Shown in pieces: positions 19,069-28,304 of a DNA stretch of 64,000 nucleotides. The translations under genes and the position numbers were made by a program. A model generated the notes under the pieces. The model saw only the letters and a program-made list of their open reading frames with translations. It searched no databases and had not been told where the DNA came from. This DNA is from JAWLHA01 sp041690535 (GTDB lineage Bacteria; Pseudomonadota; Gammaproteobacteria; Thiohalomonadales; Thiohalomonadaceae). The stretch covers positions 1-64,000 of the forward strand of contig JAWLHA010000013.1 in NCBI GenBank assembly GCA_041690535.1. The letters are read 5' to 3'. Each line of letters starts with the position of its first letter. Position 1 is the first letter of the stretch.

Positions 19069-19232
19069 CTAGAGCACCGAACAGATAAATCCGATGTGCC
19101 CAATAGGTAGGGTGGATAAGCGCAGCGCATCCACCGGGTCGCGGCCGTGAATGGTGGATGCGCTGCGCTTATCCACCCAGAACAGGCCAACTCGGGTGTG
19201 AAGCCGGCATCCGATTTGTCTATGTGCTCTAA
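19069..19232. mobile_element. Family B miniature element, CTAG/CTAA ends
   Basis: The left end CTAG-AGCACCGAACAGATAAA is intact. The right end is degraded (TTTGTCTATGTGCTCTAA). The internal palindrome GGTGGATAAGCGCAGCGCAT..TGCGCTTATCCACC is kept. It sits between two convergent acyltransferase genes. Confidence 0.75.
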
Positions 19233-19286
19233 CGCCCTGGAGGGGCGGTGGCAACCCAATACCCGCAAGGTGGCGGCCCCGGGGGG

Positions 19287-20273
19287 TCAGGGCAGCGGCC
19301 GCTCCTTCTGCCCGTAGGGGTGGGGCTCCCCTGCGGGACGGGTCTGAAACAGGCGCAGGGACCACATGTACTGGTCGGGGGCAAGACGGATCATCGCCTC
19401 CAGCGCCTCATTCATGCGGGCGGCGTCCTGCACCTCATCGCCGGTGGGATAGGCCTCCAGGGCGGGGAACAGGCGGGCGGTGTACGCCCCGCTGGCCGGG
19501 TCGTAATAGGCCATATAGGGCAGCACCGTGGCCCTGCACAGCTTGGCCAGACGCCCCAGGGCGGGAATGGTGGCGGTCTGCACCCCGAAGAAGGGGGCGA
19601 AGACGGAGCGTTCGGGGCCCAGGTCCTCGTCCGGCAGGTAGTAGAGCGCATACCCCGCCCGGGTGGCCTTCACAATGGGCCGCATGTTGTCGTCCCGCTC
19701 GTAGATCACCGCCCCCAGACGGGCCCGGCCGCGGGCGATGAACCAGTCGATGAGGGGGTTGCGCCCCTGCTTGAAGATGCTCACTACGGGGTGGTGCAGG
19801 TTGTAGGCGATCCCGGCGAAATCCAGGGCCACATGGTGGCAGGTGAGCAGGATAAGGGGGCGATTCGCCTCCAGGTGGGGGCGCAGATGCTCCTCGCCCT
19901 CCAGCGTGACGGTACGCTTCAGCCGGGCGCGGCTGCCGAACCAGAGGATGCCGTAATCCAGCAGACAGCGCGCCATGTTGCGGAAGTAGCGCCGGGCAAT
20001 GGCGAGCCGCTCCGTGTCGCTGAGTTCGGGGTAGCACCACTCCAGGTTGGTGAACACGATGTCGCGCCGCTTGCGGTTGCGCCGCAGGATGAGGTCGCCG
20101 GCGCGATCCCCCAGGGCGGTGCGCAGGCTGCGGGGCAGCTGGGTGAGCAGCCACAATAGCGCGATCCCCACCCAGGTGCCCCAGAAGCGGGGCGCCAGGA
20201 AGCGGGCAGGAAACGGCGGCGGATAGGGGGACTTCAGGGTTGCCGACGGAGCGGCTTCGGTTTTCGCGTGCAC
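19287..20273 (-). CDS. LpxL-like lysophospholipid/lipid A acyltransferase family protein
   Basis: The protein has 328 residues. An N-terminal helix (WVGIALLWLLTQLP) anchors it. The catalytic motif is CHHVALDF (HX4D), with later SIFKQGRNP, LPDEDLG and FFGVQTATI. It resembles LpxL/LpxP and is clearly distinct from the 18169 paralogue. It begins 7 bases after the fructosamine kinase gene, so the two are co-transcribed. Confidence 0.82.
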   Translation of the reverse strand: MHAKTEAAPSATLKSPYPPPFPARFLAPRFWGTWVGIALLWLLTQLPRSLRTALGDRAGDLILRRNRKRRDIVFTNLEWCYPELSDTERLAIARRYFRNMARCLLDYGILWFGSRARLKRTVTLEGEEHLRPHLEANRPLILLTCHHVALDFAGIAYNLHHPVVSIFKQGRNPLIDWFIARGRARLGAVIYERDDNMRPIVKATRAGYALYYLPDEDLGPERSVFAPFFGVQTATIPALGRLAKLCRATVLPYMAYYDPASGAYTARLFPALEAYPTGDEVQDAARMNEALEAMIRLAPDQYMWSLRLFQTRPAGEPHPYGQKERPLP

Positions 20274-20280
20274 GGGGCTC

Positions 20281-21162
20281 TCAACGCAGTTCGCTCAGCA
20301 GCCGGCCCATCATCGATTCCGCCTGGGAGCGGTAGCCGCCGCCGAACAGATTCAGGTGATTGAGGATGTGGTAGAGGTTGTACAACGTCTTGCGGACCTT
20401 GTAGCCGGGGTCGATGGGCCAGGCGTCATTATACCCCTCATAGAAGCGCGAACCGAATCCGCCGAACAGCTCGGTCATGGCGAGATCCGCCTCCCGGTCG
20501 CCGTAGTAGACCGCCGGGTCGAAGATCACCGGCTCCCCGTCGGGGCTGAAGCTGTAGTTGCCGGACCAGAGGTCCCCGTGGAGCAGAGAAGGCTGGGGAT
20601 GGTAGTCGCTGAACAGGGCGGGAAGGCTCTCGCCCAGCTCCGCCCCCAACTGCTGCAGGCGGCCGCGATGGCCACTGCGGGCGGCCAGCTCCAGTTGGAA
20701 CCCGAGCCGTTGGCGGCGCCAAAAACTGACCCAGTCGGGATCGGGGGTATTCGGCTGGGGCGTCGCGCCGATGGTGTTGTCCCGGTGCCAGCCGAAGCGC
20801 CCCTGGGTGACCCGATGCAGGACCGCCAGCCGGCGGCCGAAGGCGGCCATGTCGCCCGTCCCGCCCAACCCCAGGTGCTCCATCACCAGATAGGCCTGCC
20901 CCGCGGCCTCCCCCCACGCCACAGGCGCCGGGACCCGCACCGCCCCCGCCTGCGCCAGGGTCTGCAGCCCCTCCGCCTCCGCCGCGAACATCTCCCCGCG
21001 GCGGGCATCGTTCAGCTTCACAAAGAACCGCCGCCCGTCGGCCCCCTCCAGGGCAACTGCGGCGTTGATGCAACCGCCCCCTACCGAGCCCTGTCCCGCC
21101 GGCACGAACGGCGCTCCCGTGGCGTGGCCGATCTCCGCGGCGATGATCTCCCAAAGCGACAT
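20281..21162 (-). CDS. Fructosamine kinase family protein
   Basis: The protein has 293 residues from ATG 21162 (MSLWEIIAAEIG). Motifs are FVKLN for ATP binding, LVMEHLGLGG, the catalytic loop LLHGDLWSGNYSF, and the metal-binding FDPAVYYGDREADLAM. These enzymes phosphorylate ketoamines and remove sugars from glycated proteins or metabolites. First gene of an operon with the 19287 acyltransferase. Confidence 0.88.
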   Translation of the reverse strand: MSLWEIIAAEIGHATGAPFVPAGQGSVGGGCINAAVALEGADGRRFFVKLNDARRGEMFAAEAEGLQTLAQAGAVRVPAPVAWGEAAGQAYLVMEHLGLGGTGDMAAFGRRLAVLHRVTQGRFGWHRDNTIGATPQPNTPDPDWVSFWRRQRLGFQLELAARSGHRGRLQQLGAELGESLPALFSDYHPQPSLLHGDLWSGNYSFSPDGEPVIFDPAVYYGDREADLAMTELFGGFGSRFYEGYNDAWPIDPGYKVRKTLYNLYHILNHLNLFGGGYRSQAESMMGRLLSELR

Positions 21163-21406
21163 GGATGGTCCTCCTTCGGATGAAGCGGTTCCGCCAATGA
21201 GCCGTTGGCAGCGCCCGGCCTTGAACAGCAACGCAGTCTACACCAGACAGCAAAGGACCGCCCCGGCCGGCCCCGGCCCGGACCAACCTTGCGCCCCATC
21301 GTGGGGAGACCGCGCGCAACAGACGCCCCAGACATGGTCAATGTCATGATGCCGAAACAGCCACCCCGTAAGGTCTGCGGGAACCTGCTCACACGGAGAT
21401 GAAGTC

Positions 21407-21613
21407 ATGTTCGATTACGACCTGGTGAGAGTCGAAGAGGTGCTCCCACCCGAGGGGGCCGTCGACACCCTCTGGCACTGCTATGTGCTGGAGAATGAGA
21501 CCACTCACATCACCGGCTATCGCGCAGGCTCCCGCATGGAGGTGGAGGAGTACGCCCGGCAGTGCGTCCAACGGCTCAATGCCAAGCATCGGATCAGCTT
21601 CCGCAGCAAGTGA
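21407..21613 (+). CDS. Small hypothetical protein
   Basis: The protein has 68 residues, with GGAG 8 bases before the ATG. The sequence is mixed alpha/beta (LWHCYVLENETTHITGYRAG) with no signal peptide or membrane segment. The C-terminal half is basic. No family was recognised. A degraded family B element starts 5 bases after the stop. Confidence 0.6.
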   Translation: MFDYDLVRVEEVLPPEGAVDTLWHCYVLENETTHITGYRAGSRMEVEEYARQCVQRLNAKHRISFRSK

Positions 21614-21617
21614 TCGG

Positions 21618-21732
21618 CTAACGCACCGAACAGATGGATCCATGCGGCTTTCTGCCGCCCGGCCTCGTGCAAGCGGCGGTACGGCGCACTGCGCGGGGTG
21701 CCCCTCCGTTTATCTGTCCGGTAGTCGTAGCC
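21618..21732. mobile_element. Degenerate family B element
   Basis: The left end CTAA-CGCACCGAACAG and a right end like CCGTTTATCTGTCCGGTAG are recognisable. The central palindrome is lost. It sits just after the stop of the 21407 gene. Confidence 0.5.
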
Positions 21733-21825
21733 GTACACCGACCCGACGCCGCTGTTTCATATGGCTGTAAGAATCACCCGCTAGCTTGTCGGCCCTGAAT
21801 GTCATCCCAACAATATGGTGAAGTC

Positions 21826-23133
21826 ATGCGTGTTACCGCAGCCGTCTCGGCGCTCATGCTCTTAACTACAGCCGCGATCGCAGCCGAGGAGCCCCCGCTG
21901 CTCCGATTGCACGGCTCCAACACCATAGGTGCGCATCTGGCGCCCGAAATGGTCAAGGAGTGGCTCGCGCAGCGAGGCCATAGCGCCATCGAAGCAACGG
22001 CCATTGGTCCGGAGGAGACGCTGATCCTTAGCCGCGACCCAAAAGGGGTTCGGGTGTCGGTGGAAATTCACGCACACGGCTCGAGTACAGCGTTCAAGGA
22101 TTTGGCCGCCTCGCGTGCCGACATCGGCATGGCCTCGCGCCCCGCCAAGCCTGGGGAGGTCAGGAGCCTCGCCGACCATGGGCCGGTGCAACACCCCGAT
22201 AATGAGTATGTCATCGGCCTGGATGGCATTGCGGTGATCACCCATCCCGCCAATCCCGTGGGGCGGCTCAGCAAGCAAGCCCTCCGGGCGATCTTCACGG
22301 GGGAGGCAAACGACTGGGCCCAGGTCGGGGGCCAACCCGGGCCGATCCGACTCTACGCCCGTGACGACAAGTCGGGGACCTACGACACCTTCCGCACCCT
22401 GGTCCTTGGAAAGGCGCCGCTGTCACCCCTGGCGAACCGATATGAGTCCAACGAACACCTCTCCGATGATGTGTCAGCCGATCCACAGGGCATCGGGTTC
22501 GTGGGACTGCCGTCGATCCGCAACGCGAAGTCGGTGGCCGTCTTCGAGAAGGATACGCTGCCCATTCGGCCCGATCGTTTCACGGTCGCAACGGAGGACT
22601 ATATCCTCTCGCGGCGACTCTTTCTCTATCTTCCAGGCCACAACGCCACCCCAACGGCCCGTGAGTTTGCCCGTTTTGCGGTGAGCGAGCGCGGGCAGGC
22701 CATTGTGGAAAAGGTGGGTTTCGTGGGACAACACGTCACTGCGGCCACCCGGGCCCACAACGACGCGGTGCCTGACGAGTACAAAGTATTCACCTCGGGG
22801 GCGCAAAGGCTCTCGTTGAACTTCCGCTTCCAGGACGGAAGCGCCCGCCTCGATGCCAAGGCGCTGCACGATGTGGAACGTCTGGTCGAGTTTCTACGGC
22901 GAAGTCCCTCCCGCAAGCTGCTGCTGTTTGGCTTTGCGGACCAGAACGAAGTCATCCCCGTGCACAGTCACGGCCTCTCCGTGGCACGCGCCGACATGGT
23001 GGCGGACCTCCTCATCGAGCGAGGTCTGATGCCGTTTCGGGTACGAGGCTATGGAGCCGCGATCCCCGTTGCCTCCAATTCGGAACCGGGCGGGCGGCAA
23101 AAGAACCGACGCGTCGAGGTGTGGGTTCTCTGA
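21826..23133 (+). CDS. PstS-like phosphate-binding domain fused to an OmpA-type domain
   Basis: The protein has 435 residues from ATG 21826. The signal peptide is MRVTAAVSALMLLTTAAIAA. Residues ~25-310 form a PstS-like solute-binding fold (LHGSNTIGAHLAP, DIGMASRP, ARDDKSGTYDTF). Residues ~330-435 are an OmpA-type peptidoglycan-binding domain (FGFADQNEV, LSVARADMVADLL, GYGAAIPVASN..GRQKNRRVEVWV). It is predicted to be held at the cell wall while binding phosphate or a similar oxyanion. There are no transporter genes beside it, so sensing or scavenging are alternatives. Confidence 0.85.
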   Translation: MRVTAAVSALMLLTTAAIAAEEPPLLRLHGSNTIGAHLAPEMVKEWLAQRGHSAIEATAIGPEETLILSRDPKGVRVSVEIHAHGSSTAFKDLAASRADIGMASRPAKPGEVRSLADHGPVQHPDNEYVIGLDGIAVITHPANPVGRLSKQALRAIFTGEANDWAQVGGQPGPIRLYARDDKSGTYDTFRTLVLGKAPLSPLANRYESNEHLSDDVSADPQGIGFVGLPSIRNAKSVAVFEKDTLPIRPDRFTVATEDYILSRRLFLYLPGHNATPTAREFARFAVSERGQAIVEKVGFVGQHVTAATRAHNDAVPDEYKVFTSGAQRLSLNFRFQDGSARLDAKALHDVERLVEFLRRSPSRKLLLFGFADQNEVIPVHSHGLSVARADMVADLLIERGLMPFRVRGYGAAIPVASNSEPGGRQKNRRVEVWVL

Positions 23134-23186
23134 TCGCGGTGGTGAGAAGCCCGGGCTAACGAGCTGTTCCGAATCTTGCTACAGCT

Positions 23187-23209
23187 ATTTAGACCACCGA
23201 ACAGGCAAG
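23187..23209. repeat. Single end of a family B element
   Basis: TTAG-ACCACCGAACAGGCAAG resembles the family B left end, but no partner end is visible downstream. Probably a relic. Confidence 0.4.
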
Positions 23210-23309
23210 TCTTCCGGGAGACTGCACGGCCGAACGTTTCAACGCTGTCACACAGGCGTCATGCCCACGCGCTAGGCTTGGGATCAACTCGATAGACTCG
23301 AAGACAACC

Positions 23310-24632
23310 ATGGCGAAAGAGAATGACGAGCTCGCGGATGAACTCGCACACATCATCAGGGAGGGGCGGTTGCATGCGCTCTTCCAGCCCATTGCCAACC
23401 TTCGGCAGGCTTCGATCTATGGGTTTGAGGCCCTGATTCGGGGGCCCTCGGACAGCGCCTTGCACAGCCCGGTCACGCTGTTCGACACCGCCACCCGCTG
23501 TGGTCGCCTGTTCGAGTTGGAGCTCCTGTGCCGCGAAGCGGCCATTACCGCGTTCCGGGAACTCGAGCTGCCGGGGAGGCTGTTTCTCAATGCCACGCCC
23601 AGCAGCCTGCTCGAGCCCGACCACCGCCCCGGTCGCACCCTGGCAACCCTTCAGAAGCACGGCCTGCGCCCGCAGCAGGTGGTGATTGAACTCACTGAGC
23701 AGCACCCCATGGACGATTACGATCTGATGCGCCAGGCCACAGAGCACTATCGCTCCATGGGATTTTCCATCGCCATTGATGATCTCGGGGCAGGTTATGC
23801 GGGGCTGCGCATGTGGTCCGAGTTGCGGCCGGATTTCGTAAAGATCGATCGGCACTTCGTCGAGAACATCCACGAGGACAAGGTCAAGCGCGAATTCGTC
23901 CGCTCCATCATGGACATCGCCCAGGGATTGGGGTGTGGGGTGATTGCGGAGGGAATGGAGACGGCGGCTGAGTACGAGGCGGTCCGTCGCCTCGGCATCC
24001 CCTGGGGTCAGGGGTACTACTTCGCGCGGCCGCACCGAAACCCGCCCGCGGGACTCCAGGGCAGACTATTCACACACAATCCATCTCACGCCGAAGAAGG
24101 TGACTCGTCCAACAGGGGCCAGACAGTGCGCGAGCTTGTGGAACCGGCGCCCCAGGTCTCGGCCCAGACTTCGGTGGTTGATGCACTCACGGTTCTGTTC
24201 GGCAGCCCGGAGCTTGACTCCCTGGTGGTGGTCAATGCCGATCGGCGTCCCACCGGTCTGGTGTCCCGGTATGCCTTGAAACGGGCATTCCGCGGGGAGA
24301 GTGTGGATCCCGCCTACCTTCCGGTCGGAGCGCTCACGGATGCCGAACCCTTGGTCTGTCTGGATCATGCCGAGAGTCTGGAGTCGGCCGCCTTGCGCTT
24401 GGCCGCCTGTGCCTGCAATGGACGGGTACCGTCCCAATTCGTGATCACCGAGGAAGAGCGACTGCTGGGCCTTGGGCACACCCGCGATCTGTTGTACCGT
24501 CTGGCCACCCTGCTCGGGCGCCAATCGTTGGAGCCCCCCCACGCTCCGAAGCACGCGCAGGGGAGCGTGAGGCCCCGGGGGACCATGCCCCCTGCCCCAG
24601 CCCCCGTGAGCCGTGTCGGATCGGGCATCTAG
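23310..24632 (+). CDS. EAL-domain phosphodiesterase with C-terminal CBS pair
   Basis: The protein has 440 residues and no membrane segment. The EAL domain (~residues 10-250) keeps the catalytic residues: FEALIRG, LNATPSSL, VIELTEQ, AIDDLGAGYAG, VKIDRHF and AEGMETA. Active c-di-GMP hydrolysis is therefore likely. Residues ~280-405 form a CBS-pair-like module (VVDALTVLFGSPELDSLVVV), which usually binds an adenosyl nucleotide and could gate activity. The C-terminal 35 residues are disordered and Pro-rich. Confidence 0.85.
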   Translation: MAKENDELADELAHIIREGRLHALFQPIANLRQASIYGFEALIRGPSDSALHSPVTLFDTATRCGRLFELELLCREAAITAFRELELPGRLFLNATPSSLLEPDHRPGRTLATLQKHGLRPQQVVIELTEQHPMDDYDLMRQATEHYRSMGFSIAIDDLGAGYAGLRMWSELRPDFVKIDRHFVENIHEDKVKREFVRSIMDIAQGLGCGVIAEGMETAAEYEAVRRLGIPWGQGYYFARPHRNPPAGLQGRLFTHNPSHAEEGDSSNRGQTVRELVEPAPQVSAQTSVVDALTVLFGSPELDSLVVVNADRRPTGLVSRYALKRAFRGESVDPAYLPVGALTDAEPLVCLDHAESLESAALRLAACACNGRVPSQFVITEEERLLGLGHTRDLLYRLATLLGRQSLEPPHAPKHAQGSVRPRGTMPPAPAPVSRVGSGI

Positions 24633-24675
24633 ACTTCCTTCTCACCGATTACCGCAGCGAGGGGTTGGAAACCGG

Positions 24676-25692
24676 TCAGGTCGCCCCCTCCGCGGTGGGG
24701 CTCTCGCCTGGCCCGATCCTCCCCATCACCACCTCGAACACCTCCTGCACGGTGATAGCCTGCATGCAGCGGTTGTCCTGACAGCTTTTGTGCAGCGGGG
24801 TGCCGTAACACGGGCTGCACTCGAGGGGGTGACTGAGCAGCCGCACCTGCCCCGCCCTGCCATAGGGGGCGGTCTGGGTGGGTCGGGTGGGCCCGTACAG
24901 CCCCAGGATGGGGGTGCCCACGGCGGCGCCGATGTGGATGGGCCCGGTATCGCTGACCACCAGCAGCGCCGCCCGCTGCAGCACCCCGGCCAGCGCGGGC
25001 ACATCAGTGCGGCCCGCCAGGTTGAGGGCCTCCTCGCCCGCCACCCGCGCCGCCAGTGCCGCTTCGGCCGGTGTGCCTGTCACCACCACCGCGACCCCCG
25101 CCTCCACCAGCCGCCCGCACAGTGCCCGCCAGCGTGCCTCGGGCCAGGCTCGAATGTTCACCTTTGCGGAGCCGGCGTGGCTGTTGCCCGGGTGCAGCAC
25201 CACGAAGCGTTTCGGCAGCGTGAATTCCGGTTCGCGCCAGCCAAGGCCCGGCATCGCCCCCTCGAAGGTCAGACCGGCGGCGGCGAGCACCGTGCGATGG
25301 TTCTCCACCCCGTGGCGGTCCAGCCACTCGGCCCCATCCCCGTAACCAACCACCCGCTCGGTCTGCAACGCATGAGCGAAACGGCGGAAATAGTCGGCAG
25401 TTTCGAGATTGAGGACCAGGTGAAACGGATCCCGTCGGGAGCCACGCAGCAGGTGACGTTTCGGCCCGCTCAGAAAAATGGGCAGTTTTCGGTGCTGGAG
25501 CCGATGGACCACGGCCACCCGCGGATCGGCCCCGAAGATGCTCGCTGAGCTGGGGGTCAGCAGCCACTCGATGCGCGCATCGGGCCAGCGGGCGAGGATC
25601 GGGTCGAGCACACAGGTGGCCAGTACCGTGTCGCCCACGGCGCCGCAGCGGATCACCAGAACTCGTGGGCCGTAACCCGGCCGCTGTCTCAT
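24676..25692 (-). CDS. Glycosyltransferase family 9 (heptosyltransferase-like)
   Basis: The protein has 338 residues from ATG 25692, with AGGTGGAG just upstream; in-frame ATGs at 25710 and 25764 are possible. Signatures are VLVIRCGAVGDTVLATCVL at the N-terminus, VVLHPGNSHAG, and the donor-binding VSDTGPIHIGAAVGTPILGLYGPT. GT9 enzymes add heptose to the lipopolysaccharide inner core. The acceptor cannot be specified, and no other LPS gene is adjacent. Confidence 0.85.
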   Translation of the reverse strand: MRQRPGYGPRVLVIRCGAVGDTVLATCVLDPILARWPDARIEWLLTPSSASIFGADPRVAVVHRLQHRKLPIFLSGPKRHLLRGSRRDPFHLVLNLETADYFRRFAHALQTERVVGYGDGAEWLDRHGVENHRTVLAAAGLTFEGAMPGLGWREPEFTLPKRFVVLHPGNSHAGSAKVNIRAWPEARWRALCGRLVEAGVAVVVTGTPAEAALAARVAGEEALNLAGRTDVPALAGVLQRAALLVVSDTGPIHIGAAVGTPILGLYGPTRPTQTAPYGRAGQVRLLSHPLECSPCYGTPLHKSCQDNRCMQAITVQEVFEVVMGRIGPGESPTAEGAT

Positions 25693-25806
25693 CTCCACCT
25701 CTGTCCCCATGCAGACTCTCTGAGATTGCGTCGCTTCGCCTGTTCGATTCGGCGGTGCCATCATAGCCGTTGGGCGGCGGCGGGAAAACCGTCGTCCGAA
25801 ATGGGT

Positions 25807-25880
25807 CCGGGTGAACGCATACTTACGTCACGGCCGTGCTGTGAGCTATGTAAGTCCTTGGGTAAGTATGGGTTTCCCTG
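25807..25880. mobile_element. Family A short element (74 bp)
   Basis: The left end is GGGTGAACGCATACT and the right end AGTATGGGTTTCCCTG. Flanks CGAAATGGGT (25797-25806) and CGAAACGGGT (25881-25890) are a 10-bp duplication with one mismatch. It lies between the divergent GT9 and PPOX genes. Confidence 0.75.
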
Positions 25881-25948
25881 CGAAACGGGTTGAACCCGTT
25901 CCAAGAGTCGGCAATGATGGCGCCTTCGGATCAGCCCAGGGAGATCCC

Positions 25949-26515
25949 ATGGCCAAAGTGCGACCCGAGATCGATACGGAGCTCGCGGAGTGGATTGCCG
26001 AGCAGCCGCTGTTTTTCACCGCCTCAGCCCCGCTGAATGCCGACGGGCACGTGAACCTCTCGCCCCGCGGCCTAAATACCTTTCGCGTGCTCGGCCCCCG
26101 TGAGGTGGCCTACCTCGACCTCACCGGCAGCGGCAACGAAACGGCCGCTCACCTGGCGGAGAATGGGCGTCTGACCATCATGTTCTGTGCCTTCGCCGGA
26201 CGCCCCCGCATTCTGCGGCTCTACGGCAAGGGCTCGGTGGTGCACCCCGGCGATCCCGACTGGCTCCGCCTGCGCCCCCACTTTCCCGATCTCCCCGGGG
26301 TGCGCCAAATCATTCGGCTCCCGGTCGAGCGCATTCAAACCTCCTGCGGTTTCGGGGTGCCGCTCCTGGAGTTGGTCGGGCAGCGGCAGGAACTGCCTGC
26401 CTGGGCCGAACGCAAGGGACCGGAGGGCATTGCCGAGTACCAGCAACAGAGAAACAGCATGAGCATTGATGGACTGCCCGCCCCCGGACTGGGCGCCGGT
26501 GCTCGTGAGAAGTGA
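25949..26515 (+). CDS. Pyridoxamine 5'-phosphate oxidase family (FMN-binding split-barrel) protein
   Basis: The protein has 188 residues from ATG 25949 (MAKVRPEIDTEL); upstream in-frame codons are inside a family A element. The fold-typical segments FFTASAPLNADGHVNLSPRG, YLDLTGSGNETAAHL and LTIMFCAFAGRPRILRLYG suggest FMN or a related cofactor. The family is broad, and a true PdxH role is unlikely because PdxH substrate motifs were not seen. Confidence 0.8.
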   Translation: MAKVRPEIDTELAEWIAEQPLFFTASAPLNADGHVNLSPRGLNTFRVLGPREVAYLDLTGSGNETAAHLAENGRLTIMFCAFAGRPRILRLYGKGSVVHPGDPDWLRLRPHFPDLPGVRQIIRLPVERIQTSCGFGVPLLELVGQRQELPAWAERKGPEGIAEYQQQRNSMSIDGLPAPGLGAGAREK

Positions 26516-26558
26516 TGCGGCGGTCCAGGGGCCGCCGCGGCACCGCCCGCCCCGCGGG

Positions 26559-26656
26559 ACGAGATAGAGATACCAGGTGCGAGGGGCGCTCGCGGTGTTC
26601 TGTTCAACACCAGCCGTGCGCCAAGCGCGCTCCTCCCCTCGCACCTCGCATCTCGT
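26559..26656. repeat. 98-bp compound inverted repeat
   Basis: Three nested pairs were found: ACGAGAT/ATCTCGT (26559-26565, 26650-26656), AGGTGCGAGGGG/CCCCTCGCACCT (26575-26586, 26635-26646) and GGTGTT/AACACC (26594-26599, 26606-26611). It fills most of the 319-bp gap between the PPOX and HDOD genes. It could be a REP-type unit or a structured RNA. No second copy was noticed here. Confidence 0.6.
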
Positions 26657-26834
26657 GCCGCCGCCAAGCGGGATCGACAGACTGTAACCATGACGATGGC
26701 GCTGCGACCAACGGATGCGTTGATCTCAGAGGCCGGTTAACGGCCTTTCGCCGCATCAGGAGCGATACGGTGCCCGCAGCCATTGGGGCCTTGCCCGTTC
26801 CGCCCTATAATTCCGTCTTTCACCCCGGACGACG

Positions 26835-28304
26835 TTGAACCCGTTGAATCACCACACCGCCAACCCGAAGCTGAGTGCCTGGCTGGAGCGCATCCGCGAG
26901 CAGGAGATGCCCATCTTCGGCCACACGGTGCAGGGGGTCCTCAGCGTGGCCGACGACGATCAAGCCCCCGCGGCCGAACTGGCGCGAGTGGTCCTGCAGG
27001 ACGCCTCCATGACGGCCCGGGTCCTCAAGCTGGCCAACACCATTTACTACAATCCGCGGGAACAGGGGATCAGCACCGTCAGCCGGGCGGTGGTGGTGCT
27101 CGGATTCAACACTGTGCGCAACATGTGCCTCTCCATCAGCCTGGTGGATTCCCTGGTGCAGGGCAATCAGCGGGAGCGGCTCATCCAGGAGCTGGCCCGC
27201 TCCATTCACGCCGCGGTGCAGGCCCGTTCCCTGGCGCTGGCCCGGGGGGATCTCTCTCCCGAGGAGGTGTTCATCGCGACCCTCCTGTATCGCCTGGGAG
27301 ACATGGCCTTCTGGTGCTTCAGCGGGGAGGTGGGCGATCAGCTGGATGCCATCTATGACCGCCCGGGCTACACCCGCGAGGAGGCCGAGCGGGAGGTGCT
27401 CGGGTTCACCCTGCGTGAGCTGACTGCCGGGCTGGCCCAGGAGTGGCATCTGAACGAACTGCTGCGTGAGTCGCTGCTGCGGCCGGAACGAGCCGGTGCG
27501 CGGGGGAAGAACGTCACCCTCTGCCACGACCTGGCGGTCGCCGCGGAGCAACACGGTTGGGGGGCCACCGAGACGCAACAGGTGGTCGGCGGATTGGCCC
27601 GGCTCACGGGCGACTCGGTGGCAGCCACCTCCGCGCTGCTCCACCGCAACGCCCGCGAGGCCATCGAGATCGCCCGCTATTATGGGGCCGCCACGGCGGC
27701 CCACACCATCCCTCTGCCGGGCCACGCCCAGGCCGAGCAGGAGCCCGAGGCCGCCGAAGAGCAGCCACCGCGCTATCCCGAGCCGGACAGCCTGCTCCAG
27801 CTGCGGATCCTGCGGGAGTTGTCGGCCCTCGTGGAGGAGCGGACCGATTTCAACCTGATGATGGAGCTGGTGCTGGAGGGGATCTACCGTGGCGTCGGCA
27901 TGGACCGCACCCTCTTCGCCCTGCTGACCCCCGATCGCACCGGGCTGAAGGCGAAGTTCGTGCTGGGCGAGCACCGCACCCGCCTGGCGGAACGGTTTCA
28001 GTTTATCCGCGACCCCAAGCACCCCAACCTCTTCTTCGCCCCGCTGGACGACCAGCGCCCCCGCTGGGTGGACCTGAAGACAAACCCCGAGCTGAGGGCC
28101 GAGCTGCCCGACTCGGTCATCGATGTGTTGGGAACCGCCCCCTTCTTTCTCGCCCCCATCGTGGTCAGGGGCAAGGCCATCGGCCTCTTTTACGCCGATC
28201 GCGCCCCCAGCGGCCGGGAACTGGACAAGGACAGCTACGAGAGCTTCAAGCACTTCTGCAAACAGGCCGACATGGGCCTCACTCTGATGGCCACCCGGCG
28301 CTGA
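26835..28304 (+). CDS. HDOD-domain signalling protein with C-terminal GAF-like region
   Basis: The protein has 489 residues if the TTG at 26835 is the start; a second TTG at 26844 is equally possible and no ATG is near. Residues ~20-215 form an HDOD domain (LARVVLQDASMTARVLKLANT, VSRAVVVLGFNTVRNM). Residues ~320-485 look like a GAF domain (GVGMDRTLFALLTPD, PIVVRGKAIGLFYADR). HDOD proteins act in regulatory, c-di-GMP and stress circuits and generally lack catalytic HD residues. The ligand is unknown. Confidence 0.82.
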   Translation: MNPLNHHTANPKLSAWLERIREQEMPIFGHTVQGVLSVADDDQAPAAELARVVLQDASMTARVLKLANTIYYNPREQGISTVSRAVVVLGFNTVRNMCLSISLVDSLVQGNQRERLIQELARSIHAAVQARSLALARGDLSPEEVFIATLLYRLGDMAFWCFSGEVGDQLDAIYDRPGYTREEAEREVLGFTLRELTAGLAQEWHLNELLRESLLRPERAGARGKNVTLCHDLAVAAEQHGWGATETQQVVGGLARLTGDSVAATSALLHRNAREAIEIARYYGAATAAHTIPLPGHAQAEQEPEAAEEQPPRYPEPDSLLQLRILRELSALVEERTDFNLMMELVLEGIYRGVGMDRTLFALLTPDRTGLKAKFVLGEHRTRLAERFQFIRDPKHPNLFFAPLDDQRPRWVDLKTNPELRAELPDSVIDVLGTAPFFLAPIVVRGKAIGLFYADRAPSGRELDKDSYESFKHFCKQADMGLTLMATRR

